Shown: in pieces, positions 15,415-24,275 of the stretch
Layout of the letters: every line of letters starts with the position of its first letter
Position numbering within the stretch: the first letter of the stretch is position 1
Assembly (NCBI GenBank): GCA_964450685.1
Contig: CAYVDN010000013.1
Coordinates: 10,344 to 74,343 of the forward strand
Direction of reading: 5' to 3'
Source of the DNA: JBAOHV01 sp964450685
GTDB lineage: Bacteria; Actinomycetota; Acidimicrobiia; Acidimicrobiales; Microtrichaceae
Length of the DNA: 64,000 nt
Made by a program: the position numbers and the translations under genes
The notes under the pieces: generated by a model
What the model was told of the DNA's origin: nothing
Databases searched by the model: none
What the model saw: the letters and a program-made list of their open reading frames with translations, nothing else

Positions 15415-18403
15415 CTACGAGCACCACGCCAGCCGGGGCGACGCTGAACGAGTGGACGCTGTCAGCTCCGTTCTCCACGTCGGCGGTCGTCGTCCTGCCG
15501 ACCTCTGCAACGAGGACGACGGAATCTGCCCAGCCGAGGAGGGTCGAGACCGGCCGGTTGCCCATGAGCGGCGGGGCGTGGACCAGCACGACGACGTCGG
15601 AGTCGATCCGGTCCAGGTCTCGCAACGGATACGACCTCGGCGCCCCGCGACGGCGACCGGCGGCGATGAAACGGAGACGCTCGACCCCGTCACCCATCCG
15701 CCTACGTGCCTGGCGCGGCAGGCGCCAGCTGGACACACGATGGATGGTGTCGGCCAGGTCGACGTCTTCGCCTACGTCCACGAAGCCCGCACCGCTCCGG
15801 CCCCGCAGGCGTAACGACAACCAGGGACGTTCCACGTCGGCGTCGACCACGAGGACCCTGCCACCCCAGCCGACCACTTCTGCCGCCATGCCCAGCAGGA
15901 CCTCCCGGCTCCCCGACGAGCGCTCGGCCGACGCCACGACGATGTGGCGGGGCAGCTCCCGCGACTTGGCGACCATCGTCGCGAGCGTCTGAGCGAGCTG
16001 ATCGTCGACCCCGCGTGCGTGCCGGCCGTTGAACGCCACGTGGGACCAGACCTGGTAGCCGACGAATCGGTCCAGGTCGTCGGTGCTGGTCACCCTCGGC
16101 CGACGCTGACCCGCCAGCAGCAGACCAGCGGCTACCAGAGCAGCGCTGATCGAACCCACGAACATGTACCAGGCGGTGCGAGGCGTGTTGATGGTGAAAC
16201 GTGGAAGGCCGTACGGGTCGAGATAGGTCGGGCCGCTGTAGACGCGGGACTCACCGGGGATGGCCGGCCGCACCTCGTCCTCGGTCTGGGGTGAGGATGC
16301 GTCGCGAACCGCCTGGTGAACGGCGTCGAACGCCTGGCGCTGCACCTCCATGACCGCCTCGACCCTGGACCGGTCGGAATCTGTGTAGGAGATCTCCACC
16401 ACGTTGCCCATACGTGGGCGGCTCGCGTCCAGCCGCTCGCGCACCTCGGGCACGGACAGGTCGAGCGAGGCCTGCTCGCGCAGCTCCTGCGCGTAGGCAC
16501 CCGACACACCCATGGTCAGCACTGACTGGAACTGCTGTTGGTCGAACGGCACCCAGGACACCCCGAGGCTGCCGTCGAGCCGCGGCACCCAGAGGCTGTA
16601 GGTCGTCGTGTAGGTCGTCTCCTTGGCCGATCCGACGATCGCGGCGAGCAACGCCCCGGCGAGGGCAGCCGCGACGATCACGCCCCGTTGGTGGCGCCCG
16701 AGACGCAGATCCCAGCGGGCCAGCTCGACGGGCTCCCACACTTCCTCACCAGGTAGCTCGGGGCGTTCGCCCGGGCGTCGGGCCACCGCTCGGACTGGCA
16801 GCAGGTCCTCTTGCGGGTCGTCGTCGGGGCCGGTGATCACCGCGGGGTGCCGCTCGTCGCCCGTTCCCCGAGCGCGCAGCAAGCCGCTCCAACGCGACTG
16901 TGCCGACGGCACCTGCAATGTCGCCGAGAGGCCGATCAGACCCCAGGCGAGCTTGTTGTTCAGCAGTGGCAGGAAGAACGACCCGGACAGCACCGGGAGC
17001 ATCATCACGAACAGGGTCGTGGACAGCTCACGGGTCTGGAGCCAGCGCGGTCGTACGAAACCGACCAGGGCGATCACGAAGATCGACACGAATATGACCA
17101 GCCCGACCAGACCCAGGTCTCCGGTCGTGTCCAGCCAGGTGTTGTGGGCGGATACGTCCGAGCGCAGGTCGTTGAGCATCTGGCTGCCCGGGGTGAGCAG
17201 CAGGTTCGCTGGTATGAGGACCTTGAGCTGGCCGAAGCCGTAACCGAACACCGGCTGGCGCTCGATCAGGGCCACAGCGGTGGTCCACAGATCGAGGCGG
17301 CCGGCGCCGCGGTCGCCCGTCAGGCCCCGGTCGAGGTTGCTCGGGTTGGCGATGAACCCGACGAGGAATGCGGCTCCTGCCAGGATGACGGCACCGACGC
17401 CGACCATCGCCCGTCGCCCCGCACCGAGGCCGGGTCGGGTGACCATCGTCGCGACGATCGCGATCGATGCCCCGATCAGACCCGAGCGGCTACCGGCGCC
17501 CGCCGCTCCTGCCAGCACCACCGCCAGCGTGATCGAGTAGAACCACACCGCTTCGCGGCTGGTGGCGTGACGCCGGTAGTAGACGGTCAGCGGGATCATC
17601 GACGCCTGGACGAGCCCGAAGAAGTTCGGATCCGCCCCGAACCCGACCGACCGGGTTCCGAGGAACAACGCCAGGATCCCCGCGGCCGAGCCGAAGAGCC
17701 CGCCGACCCAGTAGGCGCGCAGGAACTGCTGCACCAGCCGGTGGCTGTCGATGAGCATCGCTGTGACGCAGAAGTAGGCGACGCCGAGCCCGAACACCCC
17801 GAAGGTGTAGAAGTACGCGCCGAGCTCCACCGCCCAGAGCCCGGTGAAGGTCGCCCACACCGCCAGCACCCACACAGGTCCCCAGTGCCTGACGGGTACA
17901 GCCGGAGGCCGCCACCCCTTGACGAGTTTGACCACGATCACCACCGCTGCGATCGCCGCGATGATCCGCCCCATGCGCACCTGACCCGCACCGAGACCGT
18001 CGAAGTGGATCAGGAACGCAACGATCTCCACGAAGACGAATCCGCGCTGCCAGACCCATATGCCCAGCCCCACGGTCAGGGCGACCAGCACGAGGATCAG
18101 CACGCCCCACTTGCTGAACACCGCCAGGAGCAGCAGGGGAACCATGAGCACACCTGCCGCCACACCGGCGACGGTCGTCCAGGGTGGGGTCGGCCGTGCC
18201 GGCGATGGAGGTCGTTCGATCGTCTGCAAGCCGTGTTCCAGGGTCCTGCACCCGGCCGGGTGCCCGAAGAACAAGGCTACCGTCGCCCGGGGGCACGGTC
18301 GCAGCCGGGGCCCGCCGGACGCTTGTCGGGTCAGGTGACGGCGGCGTCCCCGCGTCGGCCGAGGCCTTGCAGCCACTCCCCCGCTCTGCCTGACTCGAAC
18401 CAC
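15407..18403 (-). CDS. O-antigen-type polymerase fused to Wzz/BY-kinase-like module
   Basis: A single 998-codon frame joining two functions normally found in separate proteins. Residues ~75-500 form a polytopic polymerase/ligase (Wzy_C/WaaL type) with SRSGLIGA, a conserved block ending FGYGFGQ (~387-393) and AHNTWLDTTGDLGLVGL (~419-435). A ~70-residue cytoplasmic linker leads to a Wzz-like unit: TM ~574-592, extracytoplasmic domain, TM ~745-765. The last ~180 residues resemble a BY-kinase ATPase with VVDADVERP (~852-860) but no P-loop Lys (VVASAERSSGSREVLL). The start is uncertain: ATG 18403 overlaps the preceding gene by 73 bp, and GTG 18376 or a TTG start are alternatives. Confidence 0.82.
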   Translation of the reverse strand: MVRVRQSGGVAARPRPTRGRRRHLTRQASGGPRLRPCPRATVALFFGHPAGCRTLEHGLQTIERPPSPARPTPPWTTVAGVAAGVLMVPLLLLAVFSKWGVLILVLVALTVGLGIWVWQRGFVFVEIVAFLIHFDGLGAGQVRMGRIIAAIAAVVIVVKLVKGWRPPAVPVRHWGPVWVLAVWATFTGLWAVELGAYFYTFGVFGLGVAYFCVTAMLIDSHRLVQQFLRAYWVGGLFGSAAGILALFLGTRSVGFGADPNFFGLVQASMIPLTVYYRRHATSREAVWFYSITLAVVLAGAAGAGSRSGLIGASIAIVATMVTRPGLGAGRRAMVGVGAVILAGAAFLVGFIANPSNLDRGLTGDRGAGRLDLWTTAVALIERQPVFGYGFGQLKVLIPANLLLTPGSQMLNDLRSDVSAHNTWLDTTGDLGLVGLVIFVSIFVIALVGFVRPRWLQTRELSTTLFVMMLPVLSGSFFLPLLNNKLAWGLIGLSATLQVPSAQSRWSGLLRARGTGDERHPAVITGPDDDPQEDLLPVRAVARRPGERPELPGEEVWEPVELARWDLRLGRHQRGVIVAAALAGALLAAIVGSAKETTYTTTYSLWVPRLDGSLGVSWVPFDQQQFQSVLTMGVSGAYAQELREQASLDLSVPEVRERLDASRPRMGNVVEISYTDSDRSRVEAVMEVQRQAFDAVHQAVRDASSPQTEDEVRPAIPGESRVYSGPTYLDPYGLPRFTINTPRTAWYMFVGSISAALVAAGLLLAGQRRPRVTSTDDLDRFVGYQVWSHVAFNGRHARGVDDQLAQTLATMVAKSRELPRHIVVASAERSSGSREVLLGMAAEVVGWGGRVLVVDADVERPWLSLRLRGRSGAGFVDVGEDVDLADTIHRVSSWRLPRQARRRMGDGVERLRFIAAGRRRGAPRSYPLRDLDRIDSDVVVLVHAPPLMGNRPVSTLLGWADSVVLVAEVGRTTTADVENGADSVHSFSVAPAGVVLVDG

Positions 18404-19518
18404 ATCGCCGCGAGCGACGCCGCGAACGGGGTACCGACCCAGGCGAATCGAGAACTCAGGTCAGCGGCCATGGTCACCCACAACACGAGCACCGCCGTGA
18501 GCAGCACACCGACGACCGCCGGATCGACCAGTGTCTCGATCGAGGACGTCGACCGGAGCCGATCCCGGATCACCAGCAGCGCCGGCAGGAAGAGCGGGGC
18601 CACCCCGATCACGAAGGTGACGAGACCGATGGGCGACAACAGGTTGTTGATCAGAGCGCCCAGACTCGGGGACAGCGGCCACGTCGCGGCGCTGTCCGGG
18701 GACCAGAGATGGGCGATCGGGACCGATGCGACTGCCGCTACGAGAGCCGCTGCCAGGATGCCTGCTGCGTTGGCGCGCGTCCGTCGCCCCTCTTTCACCT
18801 CGCCCCAGCACCAGGCCAGAAGCGGTCCGAGGACGACGAGAGCGATCGTCTCCTTCAGCGGGTAGGACACCAGCAGCAGTACAGGCACCAGCCACGGACG
18901 GCGCACGGCGAGCACCAACCAGCAGAGCGCCACGAGGGCCACGCCACCGGAGTCGACCAGCAGAGCGGATCCGAACATCAGAGTGTTCCAGCTGACAGCG
19001 AACAGGGTGCCGACCAGCGCTGTCGAGCGGGCCGAGCGGCCCTGTGCCCGCAGTGTGAACACCACCGCCCAGGTGGCGATCTGGGTCATGGCCAGGTTGA
19101 CCAGACCCAGGCCGACCGCCTCGTCGACCGGCAACTTCGATGCCAGCCAGGGCATGACCGGGCGGTTGGTGAACGGGGCGAGCAGACAGCTGATGTGCAG
19201 GTCGGCCTCGGGCGTGCCGTCCATCAGGCGCACGATCGACATGTACTGCTGCTCGTCGACGGTCATCGGCGAGATTGTGCGACCGGATGAGGTCACGTAC
19301 GGCCTGATGTGCTCGGTGCAGTCCGCGCTGACGACTCGTTCCTGATCGACGGGTCCGCGTGCCAACGGGAGCCCCGACCAGTCGAACCTGGCGAACCTCA
19401 CCGACCCGAGCAACAGCACGGCGACGCTGAGCGCGAGCGCTATCAGCGCAGCAGTCGAGGCACCGAAGACGGCCGACGGCTGCGGAGTCGGCCGGTCGGG
19501 CACTGACCGATCAGCCAC
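18331..19518 (-). CDS. Unknown polytopic membrane protein, GT-C-like
   Basis: A 395-residue protein with about nine predicted membrane helices. After the first helix (~22-43) comes an extracytoplasmic loop, and then a NRPVMPWLASKLP motif, similar to the PxLPWLA segment seen in GT-C-type lipid-phosphosugar-dependent glycosyltransferases and related membrane proteins. It is therefore a plausible mannosyl/glycosyltransferase or accessory protein, but it is not assigned to a family. Its start overlaps the stop of the PfkB kinase gene by 8 bp and its 3' end may overlap the fusion gene, so it belongs to the polysaccharide transcript. Confidence 0.6.
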   Translation of the reverse strand: MADRSVPDRPTPQPSAVFGASTAALIALALSVAVLLLGSVRFARFDWSGLPLARGPVDQERVVSADCTEHIRPYVTSSGRTISPMTVDEQQYMSIVRLMDGTPEADLHISCLLAPFTNRPVMPWLASKLPVDEAVGLGLVNLAMTQIATWAVVFTLRAQGRSARSTALVGTLFAVSWNTLMFGSALLVDSGGVALVALCWLVLAVRRPWLVPVLLLVSYPLKETIALVVLGPLLAWCWGEVKEGRRTRANAAGILAAALVAAVASVPIAHLWSPDSAATWPLSPSLGALINNLLSPIGLVTFVIGVAPLFLPALLVIRDRLRSTSSIETLVDPAVVGVLLTAVLVLWVTMAADLSSRFAWVGTPFAASLAAMWFESGRAGEWLQGLGRRGDAAVT

Positions 19519-20521
19519 CGAGCAGGCCGGCCGCGAGCTCTGCCAGGTCGGCCTGTGGGCGGGCCCCGACGTGGGAGATGACCTCGGCGGCAGCGAGCGA
19601 GCCGAGCTCGCCGCATGTCGCCAGGTCGAAACCCCGGCTGAACCCGAACAGGAACCCGGCGGCGTACAGGTCTCCGGCGCCGGTGGTGTCGACGAGCTCG
19701 TCGATCGGGTGGGCGGCGACCTCGATCAGGTCGTCCTCGGTGACTATCACCGAACCCTTCTCCGACCGTGTGAGTGCGGCGATCGCGCCGTGGCGCCTCA
19801 CACGCCGAGCGGCCTCGTCGAACGATTCCGTCCGATAGAGCGAGAGGATCTCGTCCTCGTTCGCGAAGAGAATGTCAACGTGGTGCTCGACCATGTCGAG
19901 GAACGCGTCGCGGTGACGGTCGACGCAGAACCCGTCACTCAGGGTCAAAGCCACCGTGCGGCCCGCTTCGTTCGCGTGGCGGGCCGCCAACCGGAACGCC
20001 TCCTGGGCCTCGGGTGGGTCGAACAGGTAGCCCTCGAGGTAGAGCACCTTGGCTGAACGGACGGCGGAGGCGGATATGTCGTCGGGATCCAGATGGACCG
20101 AGGCCCCCAGGTATGTGTTCATCGTCCGCTGGGCGTCCGGTGTGACGACCACCAGACAGCACCCGGTGGACGGGCCTGTCGTCGCCGCTGGGACGTCGTA
20201 GTGGACGCCGGTCGCGCGGATGTCGTGGGCGAACACCGCTCCCAGCTGATCGTTGCGCACCTTGCCGATGTAGCGCGCGGCACCGCCGAGGGCTGCGACT
20301 CCGACGATGGTGTTGGCAGCCGAACCTCCGGAGATCTCGATCGCAGCGCCCATCGAGTCGTAGATCTCGGTGGCACGGCGCTCGTCGATGAGGGTCATCG
20401 CCCCCTTGGGCACCCCGAGCCGGTCGACGAACCCGTCGTCCTCGTGGCTGATCACATCGACCAGAGCGTTGCCGATCCCGATCACGTCGAGTTCGGCTGG
20501 AGGGGCTGCGGCGTCGTTCAC
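19511..20521 (-). CDS. PfkB-family carbohydrate/adenosine kinase
   Basis: Ribokinase-fold kinase of 336 residues. It has DVIGIGNALVDVI at the N-terminus, SGGSAANTIVGVAALGG (sugar-binding region) and the C-terminal signature DTTGAGDLYAAGFL containing the catalytic Asp. The pattern is closest to adenosine-kinase-like PfkB proteins found widely in actinobacteria and proteobacteria; substrate choice is not certain. The GTG start at 20521 is preferred because TAGTTT (20535-20530) lies 8 nt upstream, as in other leaderless genes here, and the longer frame is Arg-rich and overlaps the divergent gene. Confidence 0.85.
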   Translation of the reverse strand: MNDAAAPPAELDVIGIGNALVDVISHEDDGFVDRLGVPKGAMTLIDERRATEIYDSMGAAIEISGGSAANTIVGVAALGGAARYIGKVRNDQLGAVFAHDIRATGVHYDVPAATTGPSTGCCLVVVTPDAQRTMNTYLGASVHLDPDDISASAVRSAKVLYLEGYLFDPPEAQEAFRLAARHANEAGRTVALTLSDGFCVDRHRDAFLDMVEHHVDILFANEDEILSLYRTESFDEAARRVRRHGAIAALTRSEKGSVIVTEDDLIEVAAHPIDELVDTTGAGDLYAAGFLFGFSRGFDLATCGELGSLAAAEVISHVGARPQADLAELAAGLLGG

Positions 20522-20580
20522 GGGCCGCCAAACTAGGACACAGCGGTGCCGGCGCCCACCCACCGCGAAGGGGGAACTCC

Positions 20581-21786
20581 GTGACGCTGCAAACCGTGTT
20601 CGACATGCGCACCCGCTTCGACGGGTCGACACCCACGAGCGACGCCGCGGCACTGCTGGATGTCGAGCTCCCACATCTGCTGCGCATCTCACGGCATCTC
20701 GGGTCGATCGACCACCTGGACCTGCGGCCGCTGGAGGTTCACCTTGGTCCTGATGTGTGGCTGCTCGAACGAGGCGCCTCCGGGTTCTCGATCTCACGGC
20801 GTTCCGAACCCACCCGCCCTGACGCGGTGGAGTGGCACACCGACGGGTCGACGTTCGCGGCGGTGGCGGACGACCGTGTAACCCCGATCGGGCTGATGAC
20901 CGCCGGCACGCTGGACCTGCGACACGGCCGGATCGGACGTCTGCTCGACTGGTGGCTCGTCCTGCGCAGCGTCCTGGACGACCGCCCTGTGCACGACGGT
21001 TCGACGCTGGACCTGCCCTCAGATCTCGGTCGGAGCTTCAACCTCGACGACGACCCCGAGGAGTTGCGCTGGTTCCTCTCAAACGCAGGGTTCCTGGTCC
21101 TGCGCGAAGTGTTCAGCGTCGACGAGATGGCTGCTGTCTCGTCCGAGATGGACGCCGCCGTCTCGTCGTACTCCCCGGGTGACGGGAACAGCTGGTGGGC
21201 GAGGACAGCGGACGGCTCGTCGCGCCTTGTCAGGATGCAGCGCTTCGACGAGCGTTCGCCGTCCACGGCGCTGCTCCTGACGGACGAGAGGCTGGCCCGG
21301 GTGGCGGCGATCACCGGTGCCGGCCATCGCCTTCCCGACGGCTCCGACGTCAACCGGGTCGAGGCACTCCTCAAGCCGCTCGGGGTGACCGAGGGGATCT
21401 CGGACGTGCCGTGGCACAAGGACTGCAGCTTGGGTCGGCACAGCTACCGGTGCTGTTCGATGACCGTGGGAGTCTCGGTCACGGGTGCGGGTCCGGGTTC
21501 GGGGCAGCTACGGGTGGTCGCCGGATCGCACCGCGCGCTGGTGTGGCCTTCGCTGCTCGACGTCACCGCCACCGGACTACCGGAGCTGGCACTGGCGACC
21601 GGGACTGGCGACGTGACCATCCATCTGAGCTGCACCCTGCACATGGCAGAGCCACCCACCGATACAGAGCGCCGTGTGCTCTACACGAGCTTCGATCTTG
21701 CACCCCGTGACGCAGCAGCGACAGCGAAGGCCGAGCGCGAGCTGTCGGCCAGCAGGGAGCTCGCACCGCTCAACGTCAGCCAGTGA
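20581..21786 (+). CDS. Phytanoyl-CoA dioxygenase (PhyH)-like protein with N-terminal extension
   Basis: A 401-residue protein. The C-terminal half looks like an Fe(II)/2-oxoglutarate dioxygenase of the PhyH family: a start-of-domain segment FLVLREVFSVDEMA (~175-188), the HxD metal pair in VPWHKDCS, a distal His in a short VTIHLSCTLHMAEPP block, and an Arg in RRVLYTSFD for 2-oxoglutarate. The first ~150 residues are not recognised. The GTG start has a strong AAGGGGGA ribosome-binding site. It is divergent from the kinase gene at the edge of the polysaccharide locus. The substrate is unknown; hydroxylation of a lipid or sugar precursor is one option. Confidence 0.75.
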   Translation: MTLQTVFDMRTRFDGSTPTSDAAALLDVELPHLLRISRHLGSIDHLDLRPLEVHLGPDVWLLERGASGFSISRRSEPTRPDAVEWHTDGSTFAAVADDRVTPIGLMTAGTLDLRHGRIGRLLDWWLVLRSVLDDRPVHDGSTLDLPSDLGRSFNLDDDPEELRWFLSNAGFLVLREVFSVDEMAAVSSEMDAAVSSYSPGDGNSWWARTADGSSRLVRMQRFDERSPSTALLLTDERLARVAAITGAGHRLPDGSDVNRVEALLKPLGVTEGISDVPWHKDCSLGRHSYRCCSMTVGVSVTGAGPGSGQLRVVAGSHRALVWPSLLDVTATGLPELALATGTGDVTIHLSCTLHMAEPPTDTERRVLYTSFDLAPRDAAATAKAERELSASRELAPLNVSQ

Positions 21787-21834
21787 CATGCCTCAATCGG
21801 CTCGCGGCGGCGCCATGACCCGGCCCGGAGCGTG

Positions 21835-22683
21835 TCAGTCGACGCGCCTGTCCCGGTCATTGAGCAGGCGCTTCACCCGGTTGGGTGCCACACCCAGAGC
21901 GGCGGCGACGGCTGATGCCGCGTCGCGCCGGCTGGTGCCGCCGGCCAGCTCGTCGTCGAGGGCGTCGACGATGTCGGCATCGCAGACCTCGACCGGTGTC
22001 GGTGCCCCGTCGACGACCAGCACGTATTCGCCTCTCGGTTCGACCTGAGCGCATCGGCTGGCCGCCTCGGCCAGGGTGCCGACCCACGTCTCCTCGTGGA
22101 GCTTGGTCAGCTCACGACACAGCGCCACACGGCGGGACACGCCGAGCGAGCCACCCAGGTCGTCGATCGTCCGTACCAGGCGGTGCGGGGCCTCGTAGAG
22201 GACGATGGTCCGGCGTTCGTCGACCAGCTCCGCCAGACGGCGGGCACGTGCCGCACCCTTGCGCGGCAGGAACCCCTCGAAGCAGAAGCGACCCGAGGGG
22301 TCGAGGATTCCGCTGCCGACCAGCGCGACTGCGGCGGCGAACGGCCCGGGTACCACCTCGATCAGCAGTCCCTCCTGGCGTGCCAGCGCCGCTATGCGCG
22401 CCCCCGGGTCCGAAAGGCCGGGCATGCCGGCATCACTCGCGACCGCCACGACCTGGCCCTCGCCGATCAGGGAGAGGAGCCACGGAGCGACCGACTCCTC
22501 GGTGTGCTCGTCCAGGCGGACGAGCTTGGGGACCGTGACACCAAGGTGGCTGAGCAGGCGTCCGGTTCGTCGGGTGTCCTCACACGCCAGCACCGACGCC
22601 GACGCGAAAGCCGCCGCCACCCGGGGGGCCAGGTCGTCGAGGTTGCCTATGGGGGTGCCGACCAGCACCAGCCGCCCGCTCAT
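21835..22683 (-). CDS. rsmI: 16S rRNA (cytidine-1402 2'-O)-methyltransferase
   Basis: SAM-dependent tetrapyrrole-methylase-fold enzyme that 2'-O-methylates C1402 in the 30S P site. The 282-residue protein shows the N-terminal VGTPIGNLDDLAPRV, the ACEDTRRTG block, SDAGMPGLSDPG and the YEAPHRLVRTIDDL region, all diagnostic of RsmI. The ATG at 22683 overlaps the stop of the DUF192 gene as ATGA, so the longer frame upstream is not used. It is the last gene of ychF - DUF192 - rsmI. The C-terminal ~45 residues contain the small helical ASAVAAALGVAPNRVKRLL tail found in many RsmI proteins. Confidence 0.95.
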   Translation of the reverse strand: MSGRLVLVGTPIGNLDDLAPRVAAAFASASVLACEDTRRTGRLLSHLGVTVPKLVRLDEHTEESVAPWLLSLIGEGQVVAVASDAGMPGLSDPGARIAALARQEGLLIEVVPGPFAAAVALVGSGILDPSGRFCFEGFLPRKGAARARRLAELVDERRTIVLYEAPHRLVRTIDDLGGSLGVSRRVALCRELTKLHEETWVGTLAEAASRCAQVEPRGEYVLVVDGAPTPVEVCDADIVDALDDELAGGTSRRDAASAVAAALGVAPNRVKRLLNDRDRRVD

Positions 22684-23030
22684 GTTCGGATCTCGAGCGA
22701 CGACCCGACCGACACACCCCATGCGGCGAACGCTCCTGATGCCGCCTCGACGACCTTCTGTGCCTTCCAGCTGGTCGCGACCCGCCACGGCGGCAACGTC
22801 GAGACTCTCAGAACGTGACCGTTCGCGTCACAGAACGCGACGTCGATCGGGATCCGCATGCCGAATGTGTGCACCGAGCGCACGGGCAGTACGAGCACGC
22901 CGTCGACCCGGTCCCGACCGAGCAGACCGCGACGTCGTTCGGACCGGGTCGTCGCGATGCACGCGCTGGCCAGCACGGTGCCACCTTGGACCAGCCAGCC
23001 GTCACATCGGAGCCCGGGGTCCTGGTCCAC
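22680..23030 (-). CDS. DUF192 family protein
   Basis: A small 116-residue DUF192 protein. Family features are RRRGLLGRDRVDGVLVLPVRSVHTFGMRIPIDVAFCD (beta-barrel core with the conserved HTFGMRIPID) and a later VLRVSTLPPWR segment. The function is unknown in the family. No signal peptide is visible here. The GTG start at 23030 is 8 bp from the ychF stop and has GAGGCG upstream; the longer frame enters ychF and is rejected. Translation is coupled to rsmI through an ATGA overlap. Confidence 0.88.
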   Translation of the reverse strand: MDQDPGLRCDGWLVQGGTVLASACIATTRSERRRGLLGRDRVDGVLVLPVRSVHTFGMRIPIDVAFCDANGHVLRVSTLPPWRVATSWKAQKVVEAASGAFAAWGVSVGSSLEIRT

Positions 23031-23037
23031 CGTCGCC

Positions 23038-24120
23038 TCAGACGTTGAACCGGAACTCGACGACGTCGCCGTCGGCCACCTCGTAGTCCTTGCCCTCGAC
23101 CCGCATCGTCCCGGCATCGCGGGCCTTCGACCAGGAGCCGGCGTCGAGAAGTTCGTCCCAGCGGATCGTCTCCACCCGGATGAAGCCCCGCTCGAAGTCC
23201 GTGTGGATCACCCCGGCCGCCTGCGGGGCCTTCGACCCGGCACGGAAGGTCCACGCACGACTCTCCTTCTCACCTGTGGTGAAGAAGGTGCGCAGTCCCA
23301 GCATCCGGTAGGCGGTCCGCAGGAAGTTGGGCAGGGCGCCCTGCCCGAGGCCCAGCTCGTCGAGCATCTCGGCGCGTGAGTCCTCGTCGAGCATCGCTGC
23401 CTCGGCCTCGAGCTGGATGCACAGGCCGAGCACCAGGTCGGGGTCGACGTCGCCGAACGCCTCGCGGACCGGGGCGAGGATCGGCTCGGGATCCTCGAGT
23501 TGCTCCTCGTCGAGGTTGACCAGCGCCATCGCCGGTTTGTCGGTGAGCAGGAAGTAGCCCTTCAGCTGTGCCCGGACCTCGGGGTCGAGCTGGGCCCGAT
23601 AGATGGGGCGGCCCTGCTCGAGCGCTTCGATCGCGGCGTCCATCGCTGCCACCTCGTCTGCGAGGGACTTGTCGACCCGTGCTGCCTTGCGGCGCTTCTC
23701 GGACTGCTTCTGCAACGACTCGAGATCGGCGTAGACCAGCTCCACCTCGAGGGTCGACAGCTGCTCGACCGGGTCGGAGGACCCGGGCACGTCGACGTCG
23801 ACGAACGCCCGCAGGACGAAGACGATCGCGTCGACCTCCCGGATGTGGGCCAGGAAGCGGTTTCCCAGACCCTCGCCCTGGGCAGCGCCCTCGACCAGCC
23901 CAGCGATGTCGACGAACTGGACGCTCGCCGGGATGACTGCCTTCGAGCCGCTCATCTCGGCGAGCCTGGTCAGACGGTCGTCGGGCACCTTGGCGACACC
24001 GACGTTGGGGTCGACCGTGGCGAACGCGTAGGGAGCGGCCAGCGCTCCGCCTCCGGCCAGGGCGTTGTACAGAGAGGACTTGCCTGCGTTGGGCAGTCCG
24101 ACGAATCCGAAACGTTCCAC
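23038..24120 (-). CDS. ychF: Ribosome-binding ATPase YchF/OLA1
   Basis: Obg-family translational P-loop protein that hydrolyses ATP and binds ribosomes, with roles in stress responses. The 360-residue length matches the family (about 363). The N-terminus carries GFVGLPNAGKSSLYNAL (Walker A), FATVDPNVGVAKVPD (switch region) and DIAGLVEGAAQGEGLGNRFL. The C-terminal TGS-like domain ends with DYEVADGDVVEFRFNV, typical of YchF. The GTG start at 24120 gives VERFGFVGL; the longer frame runs through low-complexity sequence and the divergent bL37 gene. Confidence 0.96.
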   Translation of the reverse strand: MERFGFVGLPNAGKSSLYNALAGGGALAAPYAFATVDPNVGVAKVPDDRLTRLAEMSGSKAVIPASVQFVDIAGLVEGAAQGEGLGNRFLAHIREVDAIVFVLRAFVDVDVPGSSDPVEQLSTLEVELVYADLESLQKQSEKRRKAARVDKSLADEVAAMDAAIEALEQGRPIYRAQLDPEVRAQLKGYFLLTDKPAMALVNLDEEQLEDPEPILAPVREAFGDVDPDLVLGLCIQLEAEAAMLDEDSRAEMLDELGLGQGALPNFLRTAYRMLGLRTFFTTGEKESRAWTFRAGSKAPQAAGVIHTDFERGFIRVETIRWDELLDAGSWSKARDAGTMRVEGKDYEVADGDVVEFRFNV

Positions 24121-24237
24121 CTGTGGTCCTGTGAGATCCGGCGTGCAGCGGGGGCTGCAGCCGCTGTCACGGTAGCCCGTCCCCAGCTGCCCGTAGGCGG
24201 GTGGGCCCGCCGCCTGGAGATGGGTGGGCCGGCCGTC

Positions 24238-24267
24238 TGGAGTCGGGCGGGTCCGCTCCGGTAGCAT
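24238..24267 (+). promoter_or_regulatory. Promoter of the bL37 gene
   Basis: -35-like TGGAGT (24238-24243), 18-bp spacer, -10 TAGCAT (24262-24267), with the ATG after only 8 nt. Layout and spacing copy those of the bS22 promoter at 12486-12515, again giving a near-leaderless mRNA. Confidence 0.45.
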
Positions 24268-24275
24268 CGACGGCC

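Noticed and set aside
16811..18865. 684-codon plus-strand frame opposite the Wzy-Wzz fusion
   Set aside because: Composition is rich in Arg, Gln, Gly and His without any domain; it is antisense to a well-supported membrane protein.
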